A stretch of DNA of 64,000 nt from Vreelandella subglaciescola (GCF_900142895.1 NZ_LT670847.1:2666001-2730000); one strand, 5' to 3'. Positions 20,336-30,381 are shown, counted from the stretch's first letter. Translations and numbers: made by a program. Notes: generated by a model not told the origin, from the sequence alone.

Positions 20336-20521
20336 TGCCCGGACTCCTTGTCATCGTGCTTCAGCTGCGTGGTGCAGCACGTATCATCTTACTAAATCGG
20401 CGAGTCATGATGCTCCATGGTATTGACACCTGCATGACAAGCCGGCGTTCGTCGCTCATGCGTGAGGCGCAAGTGTCACTGGCATTTCGATCTGCTCCTT
20501 ACGTGCAGGGCGCCGGCGCGC

Positions 20522-21862
20522 TTATTGATAACGCCGCTTCACGTCCACGCTTAGCCAACCCTCCCCTAAGCGCAGCTTGAGCCGCTGGCCGGGGGTGGTA
20601 TCTGCGGCGCGGCGAACCACTTGGCCCTGCGCGTCCTGGGCAATGGCGTAGCCGCGCCCCAGCACCGCCAGAGGACTGACCGCGTTAAGCTCCCGGGCGG
20701 CTGACGTCAGGCGCGCCTGACGCGTCTGCAGCTGCTGGCGCATGGCGTTTTCCAGCCGGCCGGTAAGCGCGGTCACACGCTCGCTTTCCTGTCGGTGGCG
20801 GCGGTCAAGGTGATGGTTCTGCAGGCGTTTTTCCAGCTGCGAAAGGGCGCTTTGCCGCGCGGCGAGGCTTTTGTGCGCGGCGCGCTCAAGCCGCACGTTC
20901 AGGGCGTTTAGCTGCTGGCGCTTTTGATTAAGCGCTTCGCCGGGGTGGCGCAGCCGTGCCCGCAGCGCGTCCAGGCGTTGGCCGTCGCGCTCAAGGCGCG
21001 CCCGCATGGCGTGTTTCAGCCGCCGCTGCTGCTCGGCAATATCGTTGCGCAGGGTGGGTTGGTCGGGCACCAGCTGTTCGGCGGCAGCAGACGGCGTCGG
21101 CGCGCGGCGGTCGGCGGCAAAATCGGCCAGGGTAAAATCGACTTCGTGACCCACGGCCGACATCACCGGCAGCCGCGAGTGATATACCGCCCGGGCCAGA
21201 TGTTCATTATTGAACGCCCACAAATCTTCCAGACTGCCGCCGCCCCGCGTCATCAGGATCACGTCTTTATCCGCCTCAAGGCGCGACTGGCGATTCAACA
21301 GCCCGAGCGCGGCAATCATCGCCGGCGCGGCTTTTTCGCCCTGTACCGCCACCGGAATCACCGTCACCTCCACCAGCGGCCAGCGCTTTTCCAGCACCGC
21401 GAGCACGTCACGCACCGCCGCGCCGCTGGTTGAGGTAATGACCAACAGCCGCCGCGGCGGATAGGAAAGCGGGCGCGCGTTGGCGAATATACCTTCGCCG
21501 TCGAGGCGCTTTTTCAACCGCTCGAAAGTGGCCAGCAGCTCGCCCAGCCCCGCGGCCTGCACCGCTTCCACGATCAGCTGGTAGTCGCCGCGGGGTTCAA
21601 ACAGCGAGACCCGCGCGCGCACCCTGACCTGGTTGCCGTCCTGCAGCGGGGCGGCAACAAAGCGTGCCTGGGTACGAAACAGCGCGCAGCGAACCTGAGC
21701 GCTGTCATCCTTGAGGCTGAAATAGACGTGCCCCGACGCGGGCCGGGCGACGTTGGAAAGCTCGCCTTCTACCCAGACCTCGCCCACGCCGCGCTCAAGG
21801 GAGCGGCGCGCCTGCTGGTTGAGCTGGCTGACGGAAAGGGGCGATTTATTGTCAGTGGGCAT
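20522..21862 (-). CDS. xseA: Exodeoxyribonuclease VII large subunit
   Basis: This 446-residue catalytic subunit of ExoVII degrades single-stranded DNA to oligonucleotides from either end. The N-terminal OB fold spans about residues 1-110: SPLSVSQLNQQARRSLE, VWVEGELSNVARPASGHVYF, and the DDSAQVRCALFR strand. The catalytic domain includes RRLLVITSTSGAAVRDV, LMTRGGGSLEDLWAFNNE and VMSAVGHEVDFTLADFAADRRAPTPS, split over two conserved loops. A long coiled coil follows. The ATG at 21862 gives the family start; the frame is open 24 codons further upstream. No clear ribosome-binding site was seen. The small subunit gene xseB is not adjacent. Confidence 0.95.
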   Translation of the reverse strand: MPTDNKSPLSVSQLNQQARRSLERGVGEVWVEGELSNVARPASGHVYFSLKDDSAQVRCALFRTQARFVAAPLQDGNQVRVRARVSLFEPRGDYQLIVEAVQAAGLGELLATFERLKKRLDGEGIFANARPLSYPPRRLLVITSTSGAAVRDVLAVLEKRWPLVEVTVIPVAVQGEKAAPAMIAALGLLNRQSRLEADKDVILMTRGGGSLEDLWAFNNEHLARAVYHSRLPVMSAVGHEVDFTLADFAADRRAPTPSAAAEQLVPDQPTLRNDIAEQQRRLKHAMRARLERDGQRLDALRARLRHPGEALNQKRQQLNALNVRLERAAHKSLAARQSALSQLEKRLQNHHLDRRHRQESERVTALTGRLENAMRQQLQTRQARLTSAARELNAVSPLAVLGRGYAIAQDAQGQVVRRAADTTPGQRLKLRLGEGWLSVDVKRRYQ

Positions 21863-22042
21863 AGGCGTTGGCTGCGTCAGTCGTGGGTAGATTGGGTGCC
21901 GGGCTGTTGCTGGAACAGGCCATGTGCACAGCATAAAAGCTGCCTGAACGGACAGAAAATGCGGCGGTGGAAAAGGCCGTCGAGCTTAGCCCAAATGCGC
22001 TGGCAACAGTAGTGGCGGCACGGTGACGTATGCGCATTTGCA

Positions 22043-22072
22043 TTGCTGAAAAGCCGTGCAAAACGTTACAAT
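22043..22072 (+). promoter_or_regulatory. Sigma70-type promoter for guaB
   Basis: The -35 TTGCTG (22043-22048) and -10 TACAAT (22067-22072) are separated by 18 bp, placing transcription start near 22079, about 48 bp before the ATG. The spacer contains GCAAAACGTT, which faintly resembles a PurR half-site; I do not claim PurR control. Confidence 0.6.
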
Positions 22073-22126
22073 AGGGGACTAACCTTTCACGCCCCCTCTT
22101 CCCACTTCAACCTGGGTGTTGCCGCT

Positions 22127-23596
22127 ATGCTACGTATGGCCCAAGAAGCGCTTACGTTTGACGACGTACTCCTCGTTCCCGGTTTTTCTGACGTGCTGCC
22201 CAATGACGTTATCCTGAAGACCCGCCTGACGCGTGACCTCGCACTCAATATCCCGCTCGTGTCGGCGGCGATGGATACCGTGACGGAAGGGCGTCTGGCG
22301 ATTGCCATGGCGCAGGAAGGCGGCATCGGCATTATCCACAAGAACATGACGGTGGCGCAGCAGGCGCTGGAAGTGCGCAAGGTTAAAAAGCACGAAAGCG
22401 TTATCGTCAAGGATCCGGTCACGGTGGGGCCGCAGGCCAAGCAGGCCGACTTGCTGGCCATGGCGCGGGAAAACGGTTTTTCCGGCTTTCCGGTGATCGA
22501 AGGGCAGACGCTGGTGGGCATGGTAACCGAGCGCGATATGCGCTTTCAGCCCAACCACGGCGACAGCGTGGCCGATATCATGACCCCGCGCGAGCGGCTG
22601 ATTACCGTGCCGGAAGGGACCGGGCTCGACGTGATCAAAGCGCAGATGCAGGAACATCGCATCGAGAAAATGCTGGTCGTCGATGACGACTTCCGGCTGC
22701 GTGGCCTGGTGACGTTTAAAGACATCGAAAAGGCCCGCACCTACCCGATGGCCGCCAAAGATGGCGACGGCCGCCTGCTGGTAGGCGCTGCCGTGGGCAC
22801 CGGCCCGGAAACGCCGGACCGCGTGGCCGCGTTGGCCGAAGCCGGCGTTGACGCGATAATTGTGGATACCGCCCACGGCCATTCGCAGGGCGTGATCGAA
22901 CGCGTGCGCTGGGTCAAGCAAACCTTCCCGCAGATTCAGGTGATCGGCGGTAACATTGCGACCGGCGATGCCGCCCGAGCGCTGGCCGAAGCCGGCGCCG
23001 ACGGCGTGAAGGTCGGCATCGGCCCCGGCTCCATCTGCACCACGCGTATTGTGGCCGGCGTGGGCGTACCGCAGATTACCGCCGTGTCCAACGTTGCGGC
23101 AGCGCTTGAACCCTACGATATTCCGCTGATTGCCGACGGCGGCGTGCGTTTCTCCGGCGATTTGGCCAAGGCGATCGCGGCCGGCGCCAGCACGGTGATG
23201 GTCGGCGGGCTTTTGGCCGGCACCGAAGAGGCGCCCGGCGAGGTCGAGCTGTATCAGGGGCGTACCTACAAGGCGTACCGTGGCATGGGCTCCATGGGCG
23301 CTATGTCGCAGAGCCAGGGCAGCGCCGACCGCTACTTCCAGGATGCCAGCGCCAGCGCCGAGAAGCTCGTGCCCGAGGGCATCGAAGGCCGCGTGCCTTA
23401 CAAAGGCATGATGGGTGCGATCGTCCACCAAATGATGGGCGGGCTGCGTGCCTCCATGGGCTACACCGGCTGTCGCGACGTGCAGCAGATGCGCACCCTG
23501 CCCGAATTTGTCAAAATTACCGGCGCCGGTTTCAACGAATCTCACGTCCACGACGTGCAGATTACCAAGGAAGCACCCAACTACCGCGCCGGCTAG
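22127..23596 (+). CDS. guaB: IMP dehydrogenase GuaB
   Basis: This 489-residue enzyme oxidises IMP to XMP with NAD+, the committed step of GMP synthesis. The N-terminus [25 protein letters not shown] is typical. Two CBS domains sit at about residues 95-205 ([39 protein letters not shown]). The catalytic loop [20 protein letters not shown] carries the active-site Cys. The flap [16 protein letters not shown] and the following R-Y region are also present. The ATG at 22127 matches the family start, although the frame opens 28 codons upstream. guaA follows after a 63-bp gap containing a GC hairpin, forming the usual guaBA operon. Confidence 0.97.
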   Translation: MLRMAQEALTFDDVLLVPGFSDVLPNDVILKTRLTRDLALNIPLVSAAMDTVTEGRLAIAMAQEGGIGIIHKNMTVAQQALEVRKVKKHESVIVKDPVTVGPQAKQADLLAMARENGFSGFPVIEGQTLVGMVTERDMRFQPNHGDSVADIMTPRERLITVPEGTGLDVIKAQMQEHRIEKMLVVDDDFRLRGLVTFKDIEKARTYPMAAKDGDGRLLVGAAVGTGPETPDRVAALAEAGVDAIIVDTAHGHSQGVIERVRWVKQTFPQIQVIGGNIATGDAARALAEAGADGVKVGIGPGSICTTRIVAGVGVPQITAVSNVAAALEPYDIPLIADGGVRFSGDLAKAIAAGASTVMVGGLLAGTEEAPGEVELYQGRTYKAYRGMGSMGAMSQSQGSADRYFQDASASAEKLVPEGIEGRVPYKGMMGAIVHQMMGGLRASMGYTGCRDVQQMRTLPEFVKITGAGFNESHVHDVQITKEAPNYRAG

Positions 23597-23616
23597 ACGG
23601 CAAACGCGACACACGG

Positions 23617-23637
23617 CGGCGAGGGCAAACCTCGCCG
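23617..23637 (+). other. GC hairpin between guaB and guaA
   Basis: CGGCGAGG (23617-23624) pairs with CCTCGCCG (23630-23637) around a 5-nt loop. No T-run follows, so it is not a classical terminator. It could stabilise the guaB message or reduce readthrough into guaA. Confidence 0.5.
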
Positions 23638-23659
23638 CTCGCTTTCAAGAGACACCGCG

Positions 23660-25237
23660 ATGACTGATATTCACGCCCATAAAATCCTGATTCTTGATTT
23701 TGGCTCCCAGTACACCCAGCTGATTGCCCGCCGCGTGCGCGAGCTCGGCGTGTATTCGGCAGTGCGCGCCTTCGATATGACCGAAGCTGAAATCCGCGAC
23801 TATCAACCCAACGGCATTATTCTTGCCGGCGGGCCGGAATCGGTCGCCGAGCTTGGCTCGCCCCGCGCGCCGGAGTGCGTGTTTAGCATGGGGCTGCCGG
23901 TATTTGGCATCTGCTACGGCATGCAGACCATGGCCGAACAGCTGGGCGGCAAGGTAGAAGGCTCCAACAAGCGCGAATTTGGCTACGCGCAGGTCGGCGT
24001 TGATGCCGACACCGCGCTGTTCGAGGGCATCGCCGACCACTTGGATAAAGATTCCGGCAAGCGCCTGCTCGACGTGTGGATGAGCCACGGCGATAAGGTC
24101 GCTGAAGTGCCGGCAGAGTTTACCGTGACCGCCTCCACGCCCAGCTGTGCGAACGCGGCCATGAGCTGGGAAGAAAAGCAGTTTTACGGCGTGCAGTTCC
24201 ACCCTGAAGTGACGCACACCCTGCAGGGGCAGCGCATTCTTGAGAATTTTGTGGTGAACATCTGCCGGGCCGAAAAACTCTGGACGCCGGCGCAGATCAT
24301 CGAGGATCAGGTCGCCCGCGTGCGCGAGCAGGTAGGCGATAGCCACGTGCTGCTGGGGCTTTCCGGCGGTGTGGACTCGTCCGTGGTGGCCGCGCTTCTG
24401 CACCGTGCGATTGGCGACCAGCTGACCTGCGTATTCGTCGACAACGGCCTGCTGCGCAAGAACGAAGGCGATCAGGTGATGGAGACGTTTGCCAGCCATA
24501 TGGGCGTCAAGGTGATCCGCGTGGAGGCCGAAGAGCGCTTTCTGGGCAAGCTTGCAGGCGAGGCCGACCCGGAAACCAAGCGTAAGATCATCGGCAACAC
24601 CTTTATCGAGGTGTTTGACGAAGAAGCCGGCAAGATCGACGGCGTGGACTTCCTCGCGCAGGGCACCATCTACCCCGACGTCATCGAGTCCGCCGCCGAG
24701 AAGACCGGCAAGGCGCAGGTGATCAAATCGCACCACAACGTCGGCGGGCTGCCCGAGACCATGAAGCTCAAGCTGGTCGAGCCGCTGCGCGAGCTGTTCA
24801 AGGACGAAGTGCGCAAGCTTGGCGTCGAGCTCGGCCTGCCGGCCGATATGGTGTATCGCCACCCGTTCCCCGGCCCCGGCCTTGGCGTGCGTATTCTCGG
24901 CGAAGTGAAAAAAGAATACGCCGATATCCTGCGCGACGCCGATGCCGTGTTCATCGAAGAGCTGCGTAAAGCCGGCTGGTACGACAAGACCAGCCAGGCG
25001 TTTGCGGTGTTTTTGCCGGTGAAATCGGTCGGCGTGGTCGGTGATAACCGCCGCTACGAGTGGGTGATTGCGCTGCGCGCGGTAGAAACGGTCGATTTCA
25101 TGACCGCACGCTGGGCGCATCTGCCCTACGAGCTTTTGGAAACCGTCTCCAACCGCATCATCAACGAGATGGCAGGCGTCTCCCGCGTTACCTACGACGT
25201 CTCATCCAAGCCGCCTGCAACCATTGAGTGGGAGTAG
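23660..25237 (+). CDS. guaA: GMP synthase (glutamine-hydrolysing) GuaA
   Basis: This 525-residue enzyme aminates XMP to GMP using glutamine and ATP. The N-terminal class I glutamine amidotransferase domain has [19 protein letters not shown], the nucleophile in [10 protein letters not shown] and the catalytic His/Glu in QFHPEVTHT. The ATP pyrophosphatase domain has the P-loop [17 protein letters not shown]. The C-terminal dimerisation domain ends with the typical [17 protein letters not shown]. Length and sequence are complete. The last codons form the left attachment site of the genomic island; the island supplies a synonymous tail, so the protein is not altered. Confidence 0.97.
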   Translation: MTDIHAHKILILDFGSQYTQLIARRVRELGVYSAVRAFDMTEAEIRDYQPNGIILAGGPESVAELGSPRAPECVFSMGLPVFGICYGMQTMAEQLGGKVEGSNKREFGYAQVGVDADTALFEGIADHLDKDSGKRLLDVWMSHGDKVAEVPAEFTVTASTPSCANAAMSWEEKQFYGVQFHPEVTHTLQGQRILENFVVNICRAEKLWTPAQIIEDQVARVREQVGDSHVLLGLSGGVDSSVVAALLHRAIGDQLTCVFVDNGLLRKNEGDQVMETFASHMGVKVIRVEAEERFLGKLAGEADPETKRKIIGNTFIEVFDEEAGKIDGVDFLAQGTIYPDVIESAAEKTGKAQVIKSHHNVGGLPETMKLKLVEPLRELFKDEVRKLGVELGLPADMVYRHPFPGPGLGVRILGEVKKEYADILRDADAVFIEELRKAGWYDKTSQAFAVFLPVKSVGVVGDNRRYEWVIALRAVETVDFMTARWAHLPYELLETVSNRIINEMAGVSRVTYDVSSKPPATIEWE

Positions 25238-25252
25238 TTAGGCGTGTCTAAC
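25223..25252 (+). repeat. attL of the guaA island
   Basis: The guaA-derived core ATTGAGTGGGAGTA (25223-25236) is followed directly by an inverted repeat, GTTAG (25237-25241), six bases, CTAAC (25248-25252). Paired short arms around a 6-8 bp crossover are usual for tyrosine recombinase core sites. The exact strand-exchange point is not determined. Confidence 0.7.
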
Positions 25253-25399
25253 TAACTGAAAAATAACTAAAATAAAGTTACACAAAAGTTTCTCATAAAA
25301 AATTTAGCCATTGTTTTAATTGCGTTTTCCGCTTACAGTTACACGTAAAGCTACACAAAATTGCGACTACTGCGAGCAGTAGTTACGTGAGGCGGGAAC

Positions 25400-26635
25400 G
25401 TGGTATTGAAAAAACAGCAGTTTGCAGAAGAAGAAATTGCCATATTTGATGAAGCCGTCATCTACAAACGCGGTGAATACTGGCAGTTTCGAATGTGGCT
25501 TGGGAAAGAAAAAAAGTATGCCCGAAAAAGTTTACGCACGCGGAACCAGAATACTGCTGTAGAACGCGGCAAAGCTGCTTATTTAGAAATCTACTCTAAC
25601 TTACAGCAAGGCAAAGCCTACTTCAGTATTACAACGAAGGAGGGCGTTGAACTTTATCTGAACTTTCGGAAATGTGACGTTGAGTTAGGGCATATTGTTA
25701 GTGGACGTTTGGCAACAATAGCTACGCACTTGCAGCACTTTTTAGGATTTATTGGTAAGGATACTAAGCTTAAAGAGTTGGAGCGTACTGATTGCGAAAG
25801 CTATTATTACCATCGCCACAAATCATCTAATGGCAACGTCAAACAAGTCACTGTGCAAAACGAACAAAGCACAATCAATGCGTGTATAAAGTGGCTGAAT
25901 AAAAATGGCGAAACGCATATAGATGGCTTTGAGTTTAAGAAATTACCGCGCTTGGACAGAGGTAATGAAGCGATACGCAGGGCAACACTGACTAACAACG
26001 AGTACGAAAAATTATACCGTGCGATGCGCACTTACTGTGCAAAGCAGAGCAAGTTAGATAGTGATGAACTTAGAACGCGAAAAATCGTGCAGCACTATGT
26101 GTTGATAGCTGCGAACAGTGGTTTGCGTGTTGGTGAGCAACGACAACTGCGTTGGAGTGATGTGCAAATAGAGCGTCACAAAGTGAGTGGCACTGAACAA
26201 AAATTGGCACGAATAGGCGTACGAGCAGAGACTAGTAAAGTGCGCACAAGCCGAACATTCCTATGCCGAAACGGACAATATTTTGAACGGTTACGGAAAA
26301 TAACGCAGCCAGGTAGTGAAGATGAGCTTGTGTTTACAGTAGATGGAGAGAACGGGTTAAGCAAACGCACTCTGCTGTATCACTTTCACAAGATGATTGA
26401 CTTGGCTGATATAGCAGACAGAGCAACACGCGACTTAGTGCCCTACAGTTTGCGTCACTTTATGATTACGCAGCGTATTATGAGTGGACTTAATTTTCGG
26501 CAGATAGCTGATATGTGTGGAACGAGCGTAGCGCAGATTGAACGGACATATTATCATTTGAACGATGAAATCCGGCTAACAAACGCAATTGCAGACTATC
26601 GTCGTAATGCAGATGGCACAATTGAGCCTATCTAA
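25400..26635 (+). CDS. Tyrosine recombinase, probable guaA-specific island integrase
   Basis: This 411-residue protein starts at a GTG (25400) behind a GAGGCGGG ribosome-binding site. The N-terminal 60 residues are an arm-binding-like region (YWQFRMWLGKEKKYARKSL). A SAM-like core-binding domain follows to about residue 180. The catalytic domain carries the first Arg in ANSGLRVGEQRQLRWSDV, a Lys-containing hairpin, YSLRHFM with His and Arg, and a Tyr in AQIERTYYHL. A plain His/Trp box is less clear, as MCGTSVAQIE replaces the usual GH segment. Its position just inside attL suggests it integrates and excises the island. It is convergent with the second recombinase, 15 bp away. Confidence 0.9.
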   Translation: MVLKKQQFAEEEIAIFDEAVIYKRGEYWQFRMWLGKEKKYARKSLRTRNQNTAVERGKAAYLEIYSNLQQGKAYFSITTKEGVELYLNFRKCDVELGHIVSGRLATIATHLQHFLGFIGKDTKLKELERTDCESYYYHRHKSSNGNVKQVTVQNEQSTINACIKWLNKNGETHIDGFEFKKLPRLDRGNEAIRRATLTNNEYEKLYRAMRTYCAKQSKLDSDELRTRKIVQHYVLIAANSGLRVGEQRQLRWSDVQIERHKVSGTEQKLARIGVRAETSKVRTSRTFLCRNGQYFERLRKITQPGSEDELVFTVDGENGLSKRTLLYHFHKMIDLADIADRATRDLVPYSLRHFMITQRIMSGLNFRQIADMCGTSVAQIERTYYHLNDEIRLTNAIADYRRNADGTIEPI

Positions 26636-27203
26636 AGCGCGTTAACACTCTTAGATTAGTTCTACAGCGTTACGGAGCATATGTGGCTGGATGTCGATGT
26701 AGCGCTGCGTTGTAGCAATGCTCTGGTGTCCGGCAAGCTCTGCCAACACACGCACGCTAGTGCCTTTCGCTGCTAGTTCCGTAATAAACGTTCTACGTCC
26801 GCTGTGACTAGTTGCTCCAGTAATCCCCGCTCGTGCGTACAAGCGCTGTAGAAGCTGTGTAGCAGTGTTAGAGCTGAAGCGCTGGCTCTTTTGCGTCGTA
26901 AACAAAAATCCGCTGCATACGCCGTCTAGCGCTTGCTGTGTGTAGCGTTGCAGCTCCCTCTGCATACGAGCCGGAACGTATACAGTGCGCGCTTTTTTGT
27001 TTTTTGTTCGTTTTGCCTCCAACGTAAACTCTGCTCTTGCAGCGCCATTACTCTCAAGTACGTCTTCAACGCGCAGCGCTGCCACTTCACCAACCCTCAT
27101 TCCGCACCAGTGTGTGAGCAGCAGCATCGCGCAATCGCGCTCAGCATATTTACTGCACGATTTTGTGACGTCTAACACGCGCTTCAGTTCTGCTTTGTTT
27201 AAT

Positions 27204-28920
27204 CCCGCCTTATTCACCGGGCTGAGACAGAAAAGAAGATGGCGAGCAGTTTCTCTTGTAGAATCAATATGTTCCTAACCGAACTTGACTCAAGAGGACC
27301 ACTCGCCATGGGTGAAAGCCTATCCCCCTGGACCCCGTCATGCAACGGGTCCATCCGCGTCGAGCTCAGCGGCCATCGCACCACCAGCGACAGCGGTGCT
27401 TTGCTGTTGCGTGAAGCCCTCGACAACAGCGGCATGATCGATGCGCTGGACGACCATCTGGTCGATCATCGCGACCCGGATCGCGTCCGCCACTCGTTAG
27501 CCAGCCAGCTGCGTACCCTGGTGCTGCAGCGTTCGATGGGCTGGATCGACCTCAGCGATACCGACACGCTCCGCCGTGACCCGCTCTGGCAGCTAGCCTG
27601 CAGTGATGCCCGCGGGACAACGCCGTTGGCTCAGGACCGGCCATCTCAAGCGACGCTGTCGCGGCTGCTGACGTGCCTGGGCCGCGACGACAATATCGAT
27701 ACCGTGCATGAGGGCCTGCTGCGGCTGGCGGTCTGGCGACTGACCTCGCTGGACGGCGGCGAACGCCCCGAGCATCTGACGCTGGACATCGACGGCTTGC
27801 CGATCGACGTCCACGGCCACCAGGGCGGTTCGGCGTTTCATGGACTTTACGGGGCCAGAATCTACTCGCCTTTGGTGGCCTCGCTGGCAGAGACCGGCGA
27901 CATGGTGGGCGGTCTGCTGCGTGAAGGTAACGCCGGCCCAGCCGAGAATGCCGATACCTGGATCCCACATCTGGTGCGGCGACTCAACGAGAGCACCGGG
28001 GCCAAGGTCAAGGTACGCATCGACGCGGGTTTCACCGACAACGACACGCTTGAGGCGCTGGAAGATCGCGACATCGAGTATCTGGGCCGGTTGCGCAGTC
28101 ATACGGGCCTGCAGACACTGGCAGCGCCACATCTGAAGCGGCCACGCGGCCGGCCCCCCGAGCAACCTCGGGAATGGTGCCATGACCTGGCGTACCAAGC
28201 CGGTACCTGGCCGGCGCCGCGGCGCGTGGTGCTGGTGGTACAAGAGCGGCCCGATGATCTGCTGCTGCATGCCTTCTTTTTGGTCACCAACCTCGGCAAG
28301 TTCAACTGGCCGCCGGAAAAGGTCCTGGCGCTTTATCGCAAGCGCGGCAGCGCCGAAGCCCACATGGGCGAGGTGAAGTCGGCGCTCGACCTGCATCTCT
28401 CCTCGACTGATCGCGGTGTCTCCACCGTCCAGGACGTCATGGCCCGCAACGAGGTAAACCTGCTGCTGACTCTCTGCGCTTATCAGGTGCTACACGGGCT
28501 GCGTTGCCTGTTGGAACGACAGACCCGGCAGGGCTGGAGCCTGAAGCGGATGCGCGAGCAGGTGCTTAAGGTGGCCGCCACGCTGACAGTGCACGCCCGG
28601 CGCATCACCGTGCACCTCGGCGATGCCGCCGATAAATGGTGGCCATCTTTACTGAAAGGGTTGCCGCGGCTGACGGCATTGACCTGACACGTCGCATTAC
28701 TCAGCCTTTTCCAGCAGACAAAACGGCCACTATGGAGGCCGACGACCACGGCTGCGCCGTCACTCGAAACCAATGAACTTCAGTTATAAATATCACGGCA
28801 TTGATACGATAAAGCTATGTGCTAATCGGCTACTCAGCGACCGTATGACATAAAAGCCGGTCGGTCCCGGTCACCACGGGACGTAAAACGCTCGTTCGGC
28901 GTCCTGATGAATAAGGCGGG
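27204..28920. mobile_element. IS1380-family insertion sequence, complete, with 5-bp target duplication TTAAT
   Basis: The element is 1717 bp. The inverted repeats share a perfect 13-bp end, CCCGCCTTATTCA, at 27204-27216 and inverted at 28908-28920, with similarity continuing a few bases. The flanking direct repeat TTAAT is at 27199-27203 and 28921-28925. Its GC content is far above the surrounding island. It landed in the second codons of the short recombinase gene. Confidence 0.93.
27308..28687 (+). CDS. IS1380-family transposase
   Basis: The protein has 459 residues from the ATG at 27308, which has an AGAGGA ribosome-binding site; an in-frame ATG lies 23 codons upstream. Motifs typical of the family include the N-terminal LSGHRTTSDSGALLLREAL, LTLDIDGLPIDVHGHQ with a catalytic Asp, RIDAGFTDNDTLEALE with the second, and YRKRGSAEAHMGEVKSAL with the catalytic Glu. 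The frame is intact. A GC-rich 3' untranslated stretch of about 230 bp lies between the stop and the right inverted repeat, with no gene seen in it. Confidence 0.92.
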   Translation: MGESLSPWTPSCNGSIRVELSGHRTTSDSGALLLREALDNSGMIDALDDHLVDHRDPDRVRHSLASQLRTLVLQRSMGWIDLSDTDTLRRDPLWQLACSDARGTTPLAQDRPSQATLSRLLTCLGRDDNIDTVHEGLLRLAVWRLTSLDGGERPEHLTLDIDGLPIDVHGHQGGSAFHGLYGARIYSPLVASLAETGDMVGGLLREGNAGPAENADTWIPHLVRRLNESTGAKVKVRIDAGFTDNDTLEALEDRDIEYLGRLRSHTGLQTLAAPHLKRPRGRPPEQPREWCHDLAYQAGTWPAPRRVVLVVQERPDDLLLHAFFLVTNLGKFNWPPEKVLALYRKRGSAEAHMGEVKSALDLHLSSTDRGVSTVQDVMARNEVNLLLTLCAYQVLHGLRCLLERQTRQGWSLKRMREQVLKVAATLTVHARRITVHLGDAADKWWPSLLKGLPRLTALT

Positions 28921-28942
28921 TTAATGTCTTTGCCTGCGCCAT

Positions 28943-29599
28943 TATCTGCTCCAAATATAATGTTTTCGTGCTTACAGTATATTTTCTGATGTTTGTTTTG
29001 AGCAATCGAAGCAGTAATGGAAAAGTGACTAACTAAATCATACAGTTATGTCTGAATGTAAGAGTTTAACTATTTTATTATATATTCCTTGTGTATTGCG
29101 TAAGTGCTTTGCACTTCCTCAAACGCTTTCTGTGTCTCACTCCGCTGTCGCTTCAATCGAGCACATCAGCGTAGCTTTTGTCAGTTGCTTTTGGTGATTT
29201 ATGTAGATTCTGAAGTCAAAGTGAGGCTTTACGCCTCAAATTAACAGTTCTACATTTTATGTGAGTTCCTCTGTCAGTGTTTGCGCACAACCAGGCAGGT
29301 GCTGGTGTAAGCGGGGTTACGCTGTTGCTTTTACGTGCGTTGAGTTAATCGTAACGCAATGCTGGAGCAGCCAAACACTGCCGCTACAACACATACAAGG
29401 TACTGATTTTATCAGCCTCAAGTCTTGTTCCTCTTCTACTAAAATTGCCTCTGCTAGAGCAACTGCGCGGACGAATTTCTGTTGGCATCAACTTGCGTTG
29501 GCAAACTCGACGTCATTTTTTAGGCGCTGTAAACAGATAAATACGTGCAGTGGTTAATTGCAGTATACCTACAGTTATTTATCAACAGAGAGCAAACTT
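28943..29599. other. Non-coding AT-rich island segment
   Basis: No convincing gene lies in this stretch of about 650 bp. It holds the upstream region of the split recombinase gene on the minus strand. Two small hairpins were seen: AAGTGC/GCACTT at 29102-29116, and TGAGGC/GCCTCA at 29222-29238, the latter possibly a weak terminator. An open frame at 29261-29557 lacks a ribosome-binding site and has an implausible Cys/Ser-rich translation. Confidence 0.5.
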
Positions 29600-29914
29600 A
29601 TGCAGAAAACGGTTCTAAACGATGTATTTTTACTTTTACAGCAGATAGGTGCTGTTGGCAGTGAAGTCGAATTTAGCAGAGATTGGTTGTGCAGAAGCGA
29701 GTGCTATATGCGCACGCTGCGCTTTAAGTGCGCACAGCCCAGTGTTGGTACGTTGGCTATATGTGCTAGCAAGCTACAGCACTACGGGCGCTGTATGACG
29801 GCGACAGATAAGCATAAAAAAATGGGTGCGCAGTTTATTGAGTTGAGCGAGCTATGCCATCAGCAGATAAATTCCAACGCGGAATCGACGTGGATGGATG
29901 AGATAAATATTTAG
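29600..29914 (+). CDS. Small island protein resembling DUF6626
   Basis: This 104-residue protein begins MQKTVLNDVFLLLQQIGAV. The pattern EFSRDWLCRSECYMRTLRFKCAQPSVGTLAICASKLQHYG looks like the DUF6626 group, small proteins often found beside integrases in genomic islands. The layout hints at a helix-turn-helix-like fold (conserved S-x-x-WL, R-S-x-x-Y and QPS turn), but that is only an impression. The ATG at 29600 is chosen because the family-like segment starts there and an AGAGAG lies upstream. The function is unknown. It is the first of a same-strand series of cargo genes. Confidence 0.6.
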   Translation: MQKTVLNDVFLLLQQIGAVGSEVEFSRDWLCRSECYMRTLRFKCAQPSVGTLAICASKLQHYGRCMTATDKHKKMGAQFIELSELCHQQINSNAESTWMDEINI

Positions 29915-30063
29915 AGATTTTTAAACGACACCGCCAGGCTCGTTACTAAAAAAAGCTATTGCGTAAATTCAAAAATTACCGCGCAATTTCAAGCGGTGGA
30001 GTACTTACAGATTTGAGGTGGTGATTTTGCACTCACTCACTAAACTTTGGGAGCTAAAAGGAA

Positions 30064-30381
30064 ATGAGCAATACAGCACTACAGGACATACAGCGAGCAC
30101 TAAAAATCATTCGCGCTAACATCGACAAATCGAACTATGACACGAAGCTAGCTGCACTTGAGCTAATTATAGACAGCAGTAAGGACGTAGTGAATCAAGC
30201 TCGAAAAGCTCGTGCGCCGGATGTGAAAAAGAAAACGGTAGTGGTGCCGAAAGAGAAAAAGGTAAAACGTATCGTACCCCAGTTTCAGAAAACGCCTCAG
30301 CCATCAAAGTCAGAGCCCAAATCAAAATCGACGCAGCCCGTCCGTCCGCGTTCGCCGTTATCCAATCAACGCGACAGCTAA
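30064..30381 (+). CDS. Small basic island protein of unknown function
   Basis: The protein has 105 residues and an AAAGGAA ribosome-binding site. The first half is predicted helical (LQDIQRALKIIRANIDKSNYDTKLAALELI). The second half is a disordered Lys/Pro/Ser-rich tail with KKKTVVVPKEKKVKR and SKSEPKSKS. Such a tail suggests nucleic-acid contact, which is inference only. I do not recognise the family. It lies between the DUF6626-like and H-NS-like genes in the same orientation. Confidence 0.6.
   Translation: MSNTALQDIQRALKIIRANIDKSNYDTKLAALELIIDSSKDVVNQARKARAPDVKKKTVVVPKEKKVKRIVPQFQKTPQPSKSEPKSKSTQPVRPRSPLSNQRDS

Larger units (their letters stand above)
26651..28942 (-). pseudogene. Short FimB-sized tyrosine recombinase gene interrupted by an IS1380-family element
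   Basis: The gene is in two parts: 28942-28926 with the ATG, then 27203-26651 including the 5-bp target repeat. Joined without the IS it encodes 189 residues beginning MAQAKTLNKAELKRVL, with an excellent GGAGCAG ribosome-binding site. It is only a catalytic domain: THWCGMRVGEVAALR holds the first Arg, SHSGRRTFITELA the H-x-x-R-type box, LAGHQSIATTQRYID the second His and the Tyr. The length resembles the FimB/FimE inversion recombinases. The IS split the gene after codon 6. The IS end supplies a GTG at 27217 that keeps the frame and would give 188 residues (MNKAGLNKAELK), so the product could survive if translated. I call it disrupted because the original start region is displaced by 1.7 kb. 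Confidence 0.8.

Noticed and set aside
25237..25252. Integron attC-like GTTAGGC sequence after guaA
   Set aside because: Only a single GTTRRRY match and no folded attC partner was found; it fits the tyrosine integrase core site better.
25400..27217. Multi-recombinase operon as in GInt-type islands
   Set aside because: Only two recombinases are present, they are convergent and not in one operon, and the insertion site logic is simple guaA integration.
29261..29557. 98-residue open frame in the island
   Set aside because: No ribosome-binding site, starts at GTG in a low-complexity region and gives an implausible Cys/Ser-rich protein.
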